Assembly (NCBI GenBank): GCA_902478425.1 | Contig: CABSKV010000064.1 | Coordinates: 1 to 7,991 of the forward strand | Length of the DNA: 7,991 bases | Source of the DNA: an uncultured Coriobacteriia bacterium | Lineage (GTDB): Bacteria; Actinomycetota; Coriobacteriia; Coriobacteriales; QAMH01 | Direction of reading: 5' to 3' | In this document: positions 1 to 6,164 of the stretch, one piece after another | Layout of the letters: each line of letters begins with the position of its first letter | How positions within the stretch are numbered: position 1 is the first letter of the stretch | Notes under the pieces: generated by a model | Databases searched by the model: none | Told to the model about the DNA's origin: nothing | Seen by the model: the letters and a program-made list of their open reading frames with translations, nothing else | Translations under genes and position numbers: made by a program

Positions 1-249
1 GCGTGGCAGTACTTCGCCGTGGTGCCCGACATGCGCGCCACCGGCGTGCGCGACGGCGTGCGCGCCTACGACTGGCCCGTCATCATCCGCGCCATCAACA
101 CCGTCGACGTCATGACCGCCGAGGTGCCCGAGCTCGACTGGGCGCTGCTCAAGCGCATGACCGACCGCATCACCCACGAGGTGCCCGGTATCTGTCGCGT
201 GTGCTACGACCTCACGCCCAAGCCCGTCGGCACCGTCGAGTGGGAGTAA
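1..249 (+). CDS. guaA: GMP synthase (glutamine-hydrolysing), C-terminal 82 residues, 5' truncated by window edge
   Basis: GuaA converts XMP to GMP with glutamine and ATP in cytosolic purine synthesis. The visible part is the C-terminal dimerisation domain, read in frame 1 from the window edge. It shows AWQYFAVVPDMRATGVRDG, the family block around PVIIRAINTVDVMTAE, then ITHEVPGICRVCYDLT, and ends in the hallmark T-V-E-W-E-stop (most GuaA proteins end in T-I-E-W-E). There is no frameshift, and the full ending is present, so the gene is intact at its 3' end. The last 12 bases, GAGTGGGAGTAA, recur at 7826-7837, which makes this stop region a candidate island attachment site. The upstream part of the gene lies outside the window. 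Identification is very secure from the conserved C-terminus. Confidence 0.96.
   Translation, partial: AWQYFAVVPDMRATGVRDGVRAYDWPVIIRAINTVDVMTAEVPELDWALLKRMTDRITHEVPGICRVCYDLTPKPVGTVEWE
238..249 (+). other. Putative attL core at the 3' end of guaA
   Basis: GAGTGGGAGTAA encodes the terminal E-W-E-stop of GuaA and is repeated exactly, in direct orientation, at 7826-7837. The 3' end of guaA is an established tyrosine-recombinase insertion site for genomic islands, where the element restores the gene end. Seen: the exact 12-base direct repeat. Inferred: that it marks the left junction of an inserted element. No integrase gene is present next to it. Confidence 0.6.
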
Positions 250-306
250 ATTGCGAGGTCCGGGGCCATTTTTTTATCTAGTCTAAACCTTTGCAATTTT
301 GTGTAA

Positions 307-321
307 TTTACACCCATTCCG
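307..321 (-). repeat. Dispersed intergenic repeat, fragment 1
   Basis: On the minus strand this reads CGGAATGGGTGTAAA, one mismatch from the CGGGATGGGTGTAAA at 7681-7695. It overlaps a 6-1-6 inverted repeat, GTGTAA-T-TTACAC (301-313). It is probably a degenerate copy of the same element seen at 611-646 and 7678-7740. Confidence 0.5.
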
Positions 322-377
322 TTAGGGAAAAGTTGTAAGCCACCGGGAAAAGCTCTCAAACCGGAATCACAGAAATC

Positions 378-410
378 AGACCCGCTGAAGCCTCGGCGGG
401 TCTTTTTGTT
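378..410 (+). terminator. Rho-independent terminator downstream of guaA
   Basis: A perfect 8-bp stem, AGACCCGC (378-385) with GCGGGTCT (396-403), encloses a 10-base loop and runs into a T-rich tract TTTTTGTT (403-410). It lies about 130 bases after the guaA stop and is suitably placed to end guaA transcription. Confidence 0.88.
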
Positions 411-556
411 CCCAGGTCAAGCACACTTTTTGGTTCTGCAACATCAAGAGAATTCGAAAGAAGTGGTAAGTTTTGGAAAGTTTTCCAAAGCATGGGTCTC
501 GATAAACCACTCGCAACGATTGCATGGGTATGTTTTTCGCTCGAAACGGCGAAAAT

Positions 557-573
557 AGTACCATTTTGAACTC
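557..573 (-). repeat. Dispersed intergenic repeat, fragment 2
   Basis: AGTACCATTTTGAACTC is the exact reverse complement of 7723-7739. A 17-base exact match between two noncoding stretches 7 kb apart is unlikely by chance in a window this size, so both belong to one repeat family. Here it lies back to back with the copy at 611-646, in opposite orientation. Confidence 0.65.
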
Positions 574-610
574 ACTCCCAATTCGGGGCTCCAAATTTCA
601 TGTTTGCCCA

Positions 611-646
611 GTTCAGGATGGGGTGTAAAAAATCGGGCGGTACTGT
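611..646 (+). repeat. Dispersed intergenic repeat, fragment 3 (internally shortened copy)
   Basis: GTTCAGGATGGGGTGTAAAAA (611-631) differs from GTTCGGGATGGGTGTAAAAA (7678-7697) by one substitution and one extra G, and is soon followed by GGTACTGT (639-646). In the copy at 7678-7740 the same two end blocks are separated by a longer centre containing GAGTTCAAAAT. This looks like the same unit with the centre deleted. Confidence 0.6.
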
Positions 647-998
647 TAAATTGGATGATTTTGCAGAGATTTCGGCGCAATTCGAGCGTTTGCCAACGTG
701 CAGAAAACAGTACCAGTCAGTCCGATACTGTGTGTAGTAGACCCGGATGCGAAGCTTAACGAAGCTCTTAAAGGGGTCACGGGTGGTACTGTCGGCGTCT
801 TCAATGCTTCAATAAAGTACGTTTCAGGATGCCAAACAGCACCCCTGGGATCCTAAGGATGTTGGTTTTTTACTTTGGGGTGTCGTTTTGAAATGAGCTC
901 TACAACCTGGGGTGTTATCGATGATTCGCACATCCTCCTCCCTCGTCCATAGTGCCCTGCATTGTAGGTGGACAGTCCCTGCATGATCGCAATCCTGA

Positions 999-1059
999 TA
1001 TATTGACACTTTTAGATATGTCGATATAATTTGGAATACATTGAAGTTTATGAATGTAT
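999..1059 (+). promoter_or_regulatory. Consensus promoter with two overlapping inverted-repeat operators for the permease operon
   Basis: TTGACA (1003-1008) and TATAAT (1025-1030) are perfect consensus hexamers separated by 16 bases, placing the start of transcription near 1037. An inverted repeat, TATATTGACA (999-1008) with TGTCGATATA (1019-1028), matches at 9 of 10 positions across a 10-base spacer and covers both hexamers. A second, ATACATT (1036-1042) with AATGTAT (1053-1059), is perfect and also has a 10-base spacer; it falls in the transcribed leader. The AT-rich half-sites resemble ArsR/SmtB operators and share sequence with the arsR upstream region at 3701-3718 (14 of 18 bases). Repression by the downstream ArsR is the natural inference. 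Confidence 0.75.
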
Positions 1060-1069
1060 AGGAGCATAA

Positions 1070-2074
1070 ATGGAAGCAGTCGGATCTTTCCTTATGGACC
1101 AGGTGCTCAAGATGCAGTGGCTCTCGGACTTGGTGACGATGCTCGTGGGCGCGTTGGGTCTCGACGTCTCCTCGCAATGGGGTGACACGCTCCACTTCTT
1201 CATCTACGACACGATCAAGATAGTCATCCTGCTTTGCGTGATGATATTCATCATCAGCTACATCCAGAGCTACTTCCCGCCCGAGCGCAGCAAGCGCATC
1301 CTCGGGCGGTTCAAAGGCATCGGGGGAAACGTCGTGGGGGCGCTCCTCGGGACGGTCACGCCGTTCTGCGCCTGCTCCTCTATCCCCCTGTTCATCGCGT
1401 TCACCCGCGCGGGGCTCCCGCTCGGGGTCACGTCCTCCTTCCTCATATCCTCGCCCATGGTCGACATCGCATCCATCATCCTCATCATGAGCATCTTCGG
1501 TCCGCACGTCGCCCTCATCTACACGGTAGTGGGCCTCGTCATCGCCGTGGCTGGAGGCTCCATCATCCAGCGCCTGAACATGACAGACCAGGTGGCCGAT
1601 TTCGTGCGCGGCGAGGCGGTCGATGCCGGTCAGGCCAAGACGATGACGAAGCGGGAGCGCGTGTCCTATGCGATCGGGCAGACGGCGGAGACGTTCAAGA
1701 AGGTCTTTCCCTTTATCCTCATCGGTGTGGCCGTTGGCGCTCTCATCCACAACTGGATTCCACAAGACATCATCGAGGCCGTCCTCGGCGACGGCAACCC
1801 ACTCGCGGTCGTGCTCGCCACTCTCATCGGCGCTCCCATCTACGCCGACATCTTCGGCACCATCCCCATCGCCGAGGCGCTGTTCCAGAAAGGGGTCGGG
1901 CTCGGCACCATCCTCGCGTTCATGATGAGCGTCACGGTGCTGTCGATCCCCTCGCTCACCATGCTCTCGCGCGTGGTGAAGCCGAAGCTGCTCGCCACGT
2001 TCGTCGGCATCTGCCTCGTCGGGATGATCATAAGCGGCTACGTGTTCAACTGGCTGCAGCCTCTGTTCATGTGA
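1070..2074 (+). CDS. ArsP/DUF318-family permease (first of two paralogues)
   Basis: This is a polytopic inner-membrane permease of the ArsP_1 (PF03773, former DUF318) family, 334 residues. Characterised ArsP proteins export trivalent organoarsenicals; other family members are uncharacterised. The signature TPFCACSSIP (about residues 97-106) carries C100 and C102. It is followed by the family block FLISSPMVDIAS, and the C-terminal half repeats the pattern around GAPIYADIFGTIPIAEAL. Hydrophobic segments lie near residues 42-65, 84-118, 125-160, 203-225, 238-262 and 281-330. The ATG at 1070 has GGAG at 1061-1064 with 5-base spacing. It is the first gene behind the strong ArsR-type promoter and is followed by a paralogue and a thioredoxin-like protein, a recurring arrangement for this family. 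The substrate is unproven; arsenite-derived or another thiophilic metalloid is most likely given the ArsR. Confidence 0.88.
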   Translation: MEAVGSFLMDQVLKMQWLSDLVTMLVGALGLDVSSQWGDTLHFFIYDTIKIVILLCVMIFIISYIQSYFPPERSKRILGRFKGIGGNVVGALLGTVTPFCACSSIPLFIAFTRAGLPLGVTSSFLISSPMVDIASIILIMSIFGPHVALIYTVVGLVIAVAGGSIIQRLNMTDQVADFVRGEAVDAGQAKTMTKRERVSYAIGQTAETFKKVFPFILIGVAVGALIHNWIPQDIIEAVLGDGNPLAVVLATLIGAPIYADIFGTIPIAEALFQKGVGLGTILAFMMSVTVLSIPSLTMLSRVVKPKLLATFVGICLVGMIISGYVFNWLQPLFM

Positions 2075-2085
2075 GGGAGGCCGCC

Positions 2086-2127
2086 ATGTGCAGATGCAGG
2101 AGAAGGTACAGGTGCAGATCGGTTTGA
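2086..2127 (+). CDS. Possible 13-codon Cys/Arg-rich leader or micro-peptide
   Basis: The open frame MCRCRRRYRCRSV starts 11 bases after the first permease stop. Its ribosome site is excellent: GGGAGG (2075-2080) with a 5-base spacer to ATG. Six of 13 residues are Arg, all encoded by AGA or AGG, and three are Cys (C2, C4, C10). It sits between the two permease genes and about 64 bases ahead of the switchable hairpins at 2192-2226, so it could be a translated regulatory leader or a tiny thiol metal-binding peptide. There is no homology argument. It could also be chance, since GGGAGG may simply be a leftover ribosome site. The ribosome site plus composition is the only support. Confidence 0.35.
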   Translation: MCRCRRRYRCRSV

Positions 2128-2191
2128 GACTGTCTGATTCGCAAATGATAACCGACAAGCCGATTCGCGAGGCTCCGGGCGACGGATGTTT

Positions 2192-2226
2192 GGGCCTTAG
2201 GCCCCTTCCCGTCGGCCCTGCGGGCC
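2192..2226 (+). promoter_or_regulatory. Mutually exclusive GC hairpins just ahead of the second permease ribosome site
   Basis: Two small hairpins lie side by side: GGGCC-TTA-GGCCC (2192-2204) and GGCCC-TGC-GGGCC (2214-2226). Because the arms are interchangeable, an alternative pairing exists: AGGCCC (2199-2204) with GGGCCT (2222-2227), and GGGCC (2192-2196) can pair with GGCCC (2214-2218). The second hairpin ends three bases before the AAGGAG ribosome site of the next gene. No T tract follows, so this is not a plain terminator. It may tune translation or stabilise the processed message. Confidence 0.5.
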
Positions 2227-2241
2227 TCCAAGGAGATGGAA

Positions 2242-3186
2242 ATGTTCGATAACCTATTCACCGTGGAGAACCTGCTCAACGTTCTGGGCACGTTCGTCTA
2301 CCTGTTCGGAGAGCTGTTCCTGCTCTTCATCGCCATCAGCTTCTTCGTGGCACTGCTGCAGGTGTGGGTGTCCAAGGACCGCATCAAGCGCATACTTTCG
2401 CGCCCGCACAAGGTGACCAACGCGATTCTGGGCGCTGCGCTCGGCGCGGTCACGCCGTTCTGCTCGTGTTCTACCATCCCCGTTTTGGTAGGGCTCTTCA
2501 AGAGCGGCGCGCCTTTCTCGGGGGCGATCTCATTCCTTATGACATCCCCGATCCTCAACCCCGCGATAATCGCACTCTTACTCGTGTTCTTCGGCCCGGT
2601 GCCCACGGTGGTCTACGCCGTCATCACCTTCACGTTCGCGGTATGCACGGGGCTCGCGCTCGACGCACTCGGGTTCTCCCGCTACATCAAGAACGTCGCT
2701 GTCAAGGGCGGGTGCTGCGGGGGCGACGAGGCGACGTGGGAGAACCTGAAGGGCACGTTCTGGCAGAAGCAGGCGCAGGCGTGTAAGTACGCCCTGAAGG
2801 ACGCCGTCGGGCTGTTCAAGGGGGTCTTCGGCTGGCTGCTCCTCGGAGCTGGCATCGGGGCCTTCATCTACGGGTTCGTGCCGACCGAGCTTTTGGAGGG
2901 TTTTGCCGGTGCCGACAATCTCTGGGCAATCCCGCTTGCCGCCGTGATTGGCATACCCATGTACATCCGCGTGGAGACGATGATCCCTATCGCTGGCATC
3001 CTCATGGAGAAGGGTGTCTCCTCGGGCATCGTCATCGCCCTCATACTGGGCGGAGCCGGATGCTCCATCCCCGAGGTCTCGCTTTTGAACAGCATATTCA
3101 AGAAGCCGATGGTCGTTACGTTCGTGCTGTGCATTCTGCTGGTTGCCATAGGCACGGGCTTCGCGTTCACCCTCGTCATGCCTTAG
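2242..3186 (+). CDS. ArsP/DUF318-family permease (second paralogue)
   Basis: This is a second polytopic permease of the same PF03773 family, 314 residues from the ATG at 2242. That start has AAGGAG (2230-2235) at 6-base spacing; the in-frame ATG at 2236 abuts the ribosome site and is unlikely to be used. The signature TPFCSCSTIP lies at residues 71-80 with C74 and C76, followed by FLMTSPILNPA. A cytoplasmic-type loop carries a G-G-C-C-G-G cluster (C158, C159) that the first permease lacks, and the second half has GIPMYIRVETMIPIAGIL. The pairing of two divergent paralogues suggests they may form a heteromer or split substrates; this is inference. The gene shares the operon with the first permease (167 bases apart, with a micro-frame and hairpins between them) and with the thioredoxin-like gene 52 bases downstream. 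Confidence 0.88.
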   Translation: MFDNLFTVENLLNVLGTFVYLFGELFLLFIAISFFVALLQVWVSKDRIKRILSRPHKVTNAILGAALGAVTPFCSCSTIPVLVGLFKSGAPFSGAISFLMTSPILNPAIIALLLVFFGPVPTVVYAVITFTFAVCTGLALDALGFSRYIKNVAVKGGCCGGDEATWENLKGTFWQKQAQACKYALKDAVGLFKGVFGWLLLGAGIGAFIYGFVPTELLEGFAGADNLWAIPLAAVIGIPMYIRVETMIPIAGILMEKGVSSGIVIALILGGAGCSIPEVSLLNSIFKKPMVVTFVLCILLVAIGTGFAFTLVMP

Positions 3187-3238
3187 CGGCACGGCGTACA
3201 AATAGCAATGGAAGACCCATCAGAGAAAGGACATGGAA

Positions 3239-3610
3239 ATGGGACTTTTCGGAAAGATGTTCGGCAAAGAGGACAAGAAGGACAGCTGCTGCGACATGGA
3301 GATCGTCGTGGTGCCGGAAGGCGAAGAGGAGCCTACGGCATGCGACTGCGGGGGCACTTGCGGCACGCCTGATGCGGATGCGGTAGTGCTGACCGTGCTT
3401 GGTCCGGGATGCAAGCGCTGTCACCAGCTCAACGAGAACGCGCAAGGTGCTGCGAGAAAGGCCGCGAAGAAGGTGAGCGTCGATTACGTCACCGACCCTG
3501 TGGCCATCGCCGAGGCGGGAATCATGTCCACGCCAGCGCTGCTCGTGGACGGGAAGGTCGTCTCGCAGGGAAAGGTGCTGACCCCGGAGGAGATAGCAGG
3601 TCTCATATAG
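3239..3610 (+). CDS. Small thioredoxin-fold redox protein with Cys-rich N-terminal extension
   Basis: This 123-residue cytoplasmic protein has a thioredoxin-fold domain of the small redox-active disulfide type from about residue 47. The strand VVLTVLGPG leads into the active site C58-K-R-C61, with the cis-proline loop S-T-P at residue 99 and a strand pair LLVDGKVVSQGKV. The N-terminal 45 residues are an unusual extension, MGLFGKMFGKEDKKDSCC, with C17-C18 and later C35, C37 and C41 in an acidic, glycine-rich linker. This looks like a metal- or metalloid-handling tail that could reload the CxxC site or deliver substrate to the permeases. The start at 3239 has AAAGGA (3226-3231) at 7-base spacing; the in-frame ATG at 3233 is too close. 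It is the last gene of the permease operon. Family assignment is firm; partner and substrate are inferred from context. Confidence 0.85.
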   Translation: MGLFGKMFGKEDKKDSCCDMEIVVVPEGEEEPTACDCGGTCGTPDADAVVLTVLGPGCKRCHQLNENAQGAARKAAKKVSVDYVTDPVAIAEAGIMSTPALLVDGKVVSQGKVLTPEEIAGLI

Positions 3611-3625
3611 GCATAGCGAGGGCAA

Positions 3626-3683
3626 CCCGGGATGCGTCCATCGTCTCATGGGTGCACCCCGGGCGCTCTCTTGACCGAGCGCC
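3626..3683 (+). promoter_or_regulatory. Two hairpins between the permease operon and arsR
   Basis: CCCGGGATGC (3626-3635) pairs with GCACCCCGGG (3654-3663) at 9 of 10 positions around an 18-base loop. GGCGCTC (3662-3668) pairs perfectly with GAGCGCC (3677-3683) around an 8-base loop that contains the arsR -35 hexamer. The two stems share 3662-3663, so they compete slightly. Neither is followed by a T tract. They may be a weak terminator or a processing barrier for the upstream operon. Confidence 0.35.
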
Positions 3684-3720
3684 GACTATGATAGAATATA
3701 TTTAGATGTATCAATACAAA
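3671..3720 (+). promoter_or_regulatory. arsR promoter with extended -10 and ArsR-type operator
   Basis: TGATAGAAT (3689-3697) is an extended -10 element, with TTGACC (3671-3676) 15 bases upstream of the TAGAAT hexamer as a short-spaced -35. Immediately after it lies an imperfect 10-2-10 inverted repeat, TATATTTAGA-TG-TATCAATACA, containing the perfect core TGTAT-CA-ATACA. TTTAGATGTATCAATACA (3701-3718) matches 1011-1028 of the permease promoter at 14 of 18 bases, all differences being transitions. A shared repressor, autoregulating arsR, is the simplest reading. Confidence 0.65.
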
Positions 3721-3740
3721 AGAAACTCAAGGGACTGAAG

Positions 3741-4007
3741 ATGGATGCAGAGAAAGCAGCAAGAGCGTTCAAGGCCCTCGGCGATGATAACCGCTTGAGG
3801 ATCATCGAGCTGATTGCAAGCCAGGGCGAGATGTGCGCCTGCCGCATTCTCGACGAGCTCGACATAGCGCAGCCGACACTGTCGCACCATATGAAGCTTC
3901 TGAAAGACGCAGGGCTGGTCAAGGCGAGGAAGCAAGGGAGATGGATGCATTACTCGATGGACAGATCCATGCTCGAAAGCATTGAGGGGTTCTTGCGTGC
4001 GATTTAG
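3741..4007 (+). CDS. arsR: ArsR-family winged-helix metalloid-responsive repressor
   Basis: This 88-residue dimeric DNA-binding repressor belongs to the ArsR/SmtB family. It opens with the family block AFKALGDDNRLRIIELI (about residues 9-25). It then shows M-C32-A-C34-R, the same spacing and residue numbers as C32 and C34 of the E. coli ArsR arsenite site; the third, dispensable cysteine (C37) is Leu. The recognition helix is Q-P-T-L-S-H-H-M-K-L-L (44-54), followed by the wing around KQGRWMHYSM (64-73). Binding of As(III), Sb(III) or a similar thiophilic ion would release DNA. AAGGGA (3729-3734) is spaced 6 bases from the ATG. It has its own promoter and operator, which resemble the permease promoter. 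It converges on the regulator gene ending at 4013, with only 5 bases between the stops. The C-x-C site favours arsenite or antimonite over zinc or cadmium. Confidence 0.92.
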   Translation: MDAEKAARAFKALGDDNRLRIIELIASQGEMCACRILDELDIAQPTLSHHMKLLKDAGLVKARKQGRWMHYSMDRSMLESIEGFLRAI

Positions 4008-4012
4008 CTACT

Positions 4013-4936
4013 TCATCCCATCCACATGATCTTGCCCATGTCGGAGGTATCGTAGCCGCCGAGGGACGAGAACTCCTCCTTCAGGATTCCAGTTTCGAGG
4101 ATACCCATGAGCGTGCGCATCGGTCTTGAGTCGATGCCCTTCTTCTTGAACACGAGGTCGTAACGTTCCTTCTGCAACGGCACGAAGTCGATGCCGTCAA
4201 CCTGGCGCGCTATCTTCTCGCTGCCGACGGCCACATCCGCCCGCCCGCGCGCGACGGTGCTTGCCACGGCGATATGGGACTGAACCTCGTTAGCGTAACC
4301 CTCCACCTCCTGCGGGTCGATCCCCGCCATGCGCAGGTGCTCGTCGAGAAGGATGCGCGAGCCTGCCCCCTTCTCGCGGTTCACGATGCGTATCCCGGGC
4401 TTCGCGAGGTCGTTCCACGTCTTGATGCCGAGCGGGTTTCCCTTGGCGACGTAGAACCCCTGCGTTCGGTAGGTGAGATTCACGACCACGGCGGGAACGC
4501 CCGGGAGGAGCCTCCTCACGAAGGGCACGTTGTACGTGTTCGTCTCGCCGTCCCATAGATGCGACGATGCAAGCTGCACTTCGTCCTTGTAGAGGGAGGT
4601 GAGCGCGTCGTAGCTTCCCACGTAGGAACGCAGGCTCGGGACACCCGCCTGGTTCATGTAGTTCGAGAGCGCGTCCAAGATGATGTCCTGCCCGCAGATG
4701 ACGAAGCTGTCAGACTGGTGTGCGGTGGCGGCGATCGGCACTGCCTGCACCTGATTCTCGCTCTCCGGCTGGTTGCGCTCGATGTAGGCCTGCACGGCCT
4801 TTCTGGTGAAGCGCAGCTTTCGACCGACCAGGAACGAAGAAAGCTCACCCTTGTCCTTTAGGGAGTAGACCGTGCCTCGGCTCACCTTGAGCAGTTTGGC
4901 AACCTCCTCCGCGGTCAATGCTTCGTCCTGGTTCAT
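4013..4936 (-). CDS. HTH (excisionase-type) regulator with PBP-like sensor domain
   Basis: A 307-residue one-component regulator. The N-terminus (residues 5-54) is an excisionase/MerR-like HTH: LTAEEVAKLLKVSRGTVYSL, then a wing ending LRFTRKAVQAYIE. A linker to about residue 75 leads to a PBP_like domain (PF12727 type) with the landmarks ASSHLWDGETNTYNVPFVRRL, YRTQGFYVAKGNP, VNREKGAGSRILLDE and DFVPLQKERYDLV. This domain is related to oxyanion-binding periplasmic proteins and also occurs fused to molybdenum-cofactor enzymes, so the ligand is likely a small anion (molybdate, tungstate, phosphate or arsenate). The start at 4936 has GGAG at 6-base spacing on the minus strand; the longer in-frame start at 4996 has no ribosome site and would add 20 poorly conserved-looking residues. 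It is divergent from the transporter/GAPDH operon, which it probably controls. Architecture is confident; ligand is inference. Confidence 0.85.
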   Translation of the reverse strand: MNQDEALTAEEVAKLLKVSRGTVYSLKDKGELSSFLVGRKLRFTRKAVQAYIERNQPESENQVQAVPIAATAHQSDSFVICGQDIILDALSNYMNQAGVPSLRSYVGSYDALTSLYKDEVQLASSHLWDGETNTYNVPFVRRLLPGVPAVVVNLTYRTQGFYVAKGNPLGIKTWNDLAKPGIRIVNREKGAGSRILLDEHLRMAGIDPQEVEGYANEVQSHIAVASTVARGRADVAVGSEKIARQVDGIDFVPLQKERYDLVFKKKGIDSRPMRTLMGILETGILKEEFSSLGGYDTSDMGKIMWMG

Positions 4937-5068
4937 CCATTGCTCCTTATGCGAAAACGGCCGAAACGATACGTAACAGTATATAGCTCGTTTCATGCTT
5001 TCGTTGTTCGTAACGTCGAAAACCGTTCAGCATTATACTCGCCCAAGCATTAACAGACAGGAGCGTAA
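4937..5068. promoter_or_regulatory. Divergent promoter region with candidate operator
   Basis: A perfect 7-bp inverted repeat, GAAACGA (4963-4969) with TCGTTTC (4988-4994), brackets a minus-strand TATACT (4983-4978) suited as the -10 of the leftward regulator gene. That placement suggests autoregulation. On the plus strand TATACT (5034-5039) could be the -10 of the transporter operon, giving a leader of about 25 bases. No good -35 is seen for either promoter, which fits activator-dependent transcription. CGTAAC occurs directly repeated at 4972-4977 and 5009-5014, so each promoter has one copy nearby. Confidence 0.45.
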
Positions 5069-6154
5069 GTGGACGAGCATCTGATCATATGCGCGGCATT
5101 GACCTTGGCGGTAGGCATCCCCTGCGGGCTCATCGTGAAGAGGCTCAGGGTGCCCGCAGGGTTCATGATAGGTGCCTTCTTCGGCGTGTCGGTGCTGAGC
5201 ATAGCCACCGGCGAGACTTGGCTTCCCACCGAGACGCGCACGCTCGTGCAGATGGTGGCGGGTGCGTTCGTGGGGTGCTCACTTGAGCGCAGCGACCTTG
5301 TGCGGCTGCGCGGCTTCCTGAAGCCGATGGTGCTTCTGCTCGCGATCTTCCTTCTGCTGAACCTGGTCGTGGGATTCCTCATATGGGCGACATCACCCCT
5401 GAGTCTTGTCACGTCGCTCATGTGCGCGGTGCCAGGCGGTATCAACGACACGCCCATCGTTGCCGCCGCCATGGGCGCGAACGCGCCGGACGTGACCATC
5501 ATGCAGCTCATCCGCCAGGTGCTCGGCATCGGCGTGTTCCCCATCATGATCGAGGCATTCGACCGGCTGCGCACGAGGCAGGGACACCCCGACCCAGGCG
5601 ATGCGGCGCTGGGAGAGGATGCCAAGCGCGTGAAGTCGAAGCAGAAATCCGCCGCATCCACAGCAACGGCCTTGGCCGTGGCCGTGATAGCCGGCGCCCT
5701 CGGCAAGGCGAGCGGCATTCCCGGCCTTACCTTCACGGCCTCCATCGTTGCCGTGTCCGTCCTGAAGCTCGCCTTCGACTTCGCATTCATTCCCAAGGTC
5801 GTGAAGAAGGGATGCCAGCTTCTCGCCGGATGTTACTTGGGAACGCTGCTCACGGCAGAGGGGTTCGCGGGGCTGCCCGACCTGATCGTGCCTGCGCTCA
5901 TCCTCATCGCAGGCTACACGCTGAACTGCTTTGTCGCCGGTAAGCTTGAGAGCAGGCTGTTCGGCTATGGGCGCAAGGAGGGGATGCTCATGGCGTCCCC
6001 CGCAGGCGCATCCGACATGGCGCTCATCATGGAGGACCTCCATGTGAAGAACACGGACGTGGTGATTATGCAGGTGGTACGCGCCGCCGTGGTGATGGCG
6101 CTCTTCCCTCAGATCATCAACCTCGTATGCTTCATCACCGGAAACCCAGGATAG
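5069..6154 (+). CDS. AbrB-duplication family membrane transporter
   Basis: This 361-residue integral membrane protein has the AbrB (PF05145, membrane-protein AbrB duplication) fold and is not the DNA-binding AbrB. Two homologous halves are visible. The first ends CAVPGGINDTPIVAAAMG...TIMQLIRQVLGIGVFPIMI; the second ends ASPAGASDMALIMEDL...VIMQVVRAAVVMALFPQII. The halves are joined by a charged linker near residues 173-190. About ten hydrophobic segments are present. No substrate is established for the family. The start is GTG at 5069 with CAGGAG (5058-5063) at 5-base spacing. The stop overlaps the ribosome site of the GAPDH gene, so the two are translationally coupled. Pairing with a GAPDH paralogue in an arsenic-type neighbourhood suggests export of an anionic arsenical such as 1-arseno-3-phosphoglycerate; this is inference only. 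Confidence 0.83.
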   Translation: MDEHLIICAALTLAVGIPCGLIVKRLRVPAGFMIGAFFGVSVLSIATGETWLPTETRTLVQMVAGAFVGCSLERSDLVRLRGFLKPMVLLLAIFLLLNLVVGFLIWATSPLSLVTSLMCAVPGGINDTPIVAAAMGANAPDVTIMQLIRQVLGIGVFPIMIEAFDRLRTRQGHPDPGDAALGEDAKRVKSKQKSAASTATALAVAVIAGALGKASGIPGLTFTASIVAVSVLKLAFDFAFIPKVVKKGCQLLAGCYLGTLLTAEGFAGLPDLIVPALILIAGYTLNCFVAGKLESRLFGYGRKEGMLMASPAGASDMALIMEDLHVKNTDVVIMQVVRAAVVMALFPQIINLVCFITGNPG

Positions 6155-6164
6155 GAGAATGCAC

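Larger units (their letters stand above)
250..1069. other. Gene-poor, AT-richer junction region with degenerate repeats
   Basis: I see no credible gene in these 820 bases. Short frames exist on both strands, but they lack ribosome sites and look like translations of repeat sequence. The region is visibly AT-richer than the flanking genes. It holds the guaA terminator (378-410), fragments of a dispersed repeat (307-321, 557-573, 611-646), GGTACTGT at 639-646 and 785-792 with its inverse ACAGTACC at 707-714, GGGGTGT at 620-626, 877-883 and 909-915, and the promoter/operator region of the permease operon (999-1059). If the guaA duplication is an island boundary, this is where an integrase would usually sit; none is recognisable. 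Confidence 0.7.

Noticed and set aside
376..680. Two overlapping minus-strand frames in the gene-poor left region
   Set aside because: They overlap the terminator and the repeat blocks. The shared peptide E-F-K-M-V also appears from the repeat near 7723, showing it is translated repeat, not protein.
824..2158. 444-codon open frame on the minus strand
   Set aside because: It runs antisense through the first permease, is rich in His, Asp, Glu and Arg as expected from the complement of a hydrophobic GC-rich gene, and has no ribosome site or recognisable domain.
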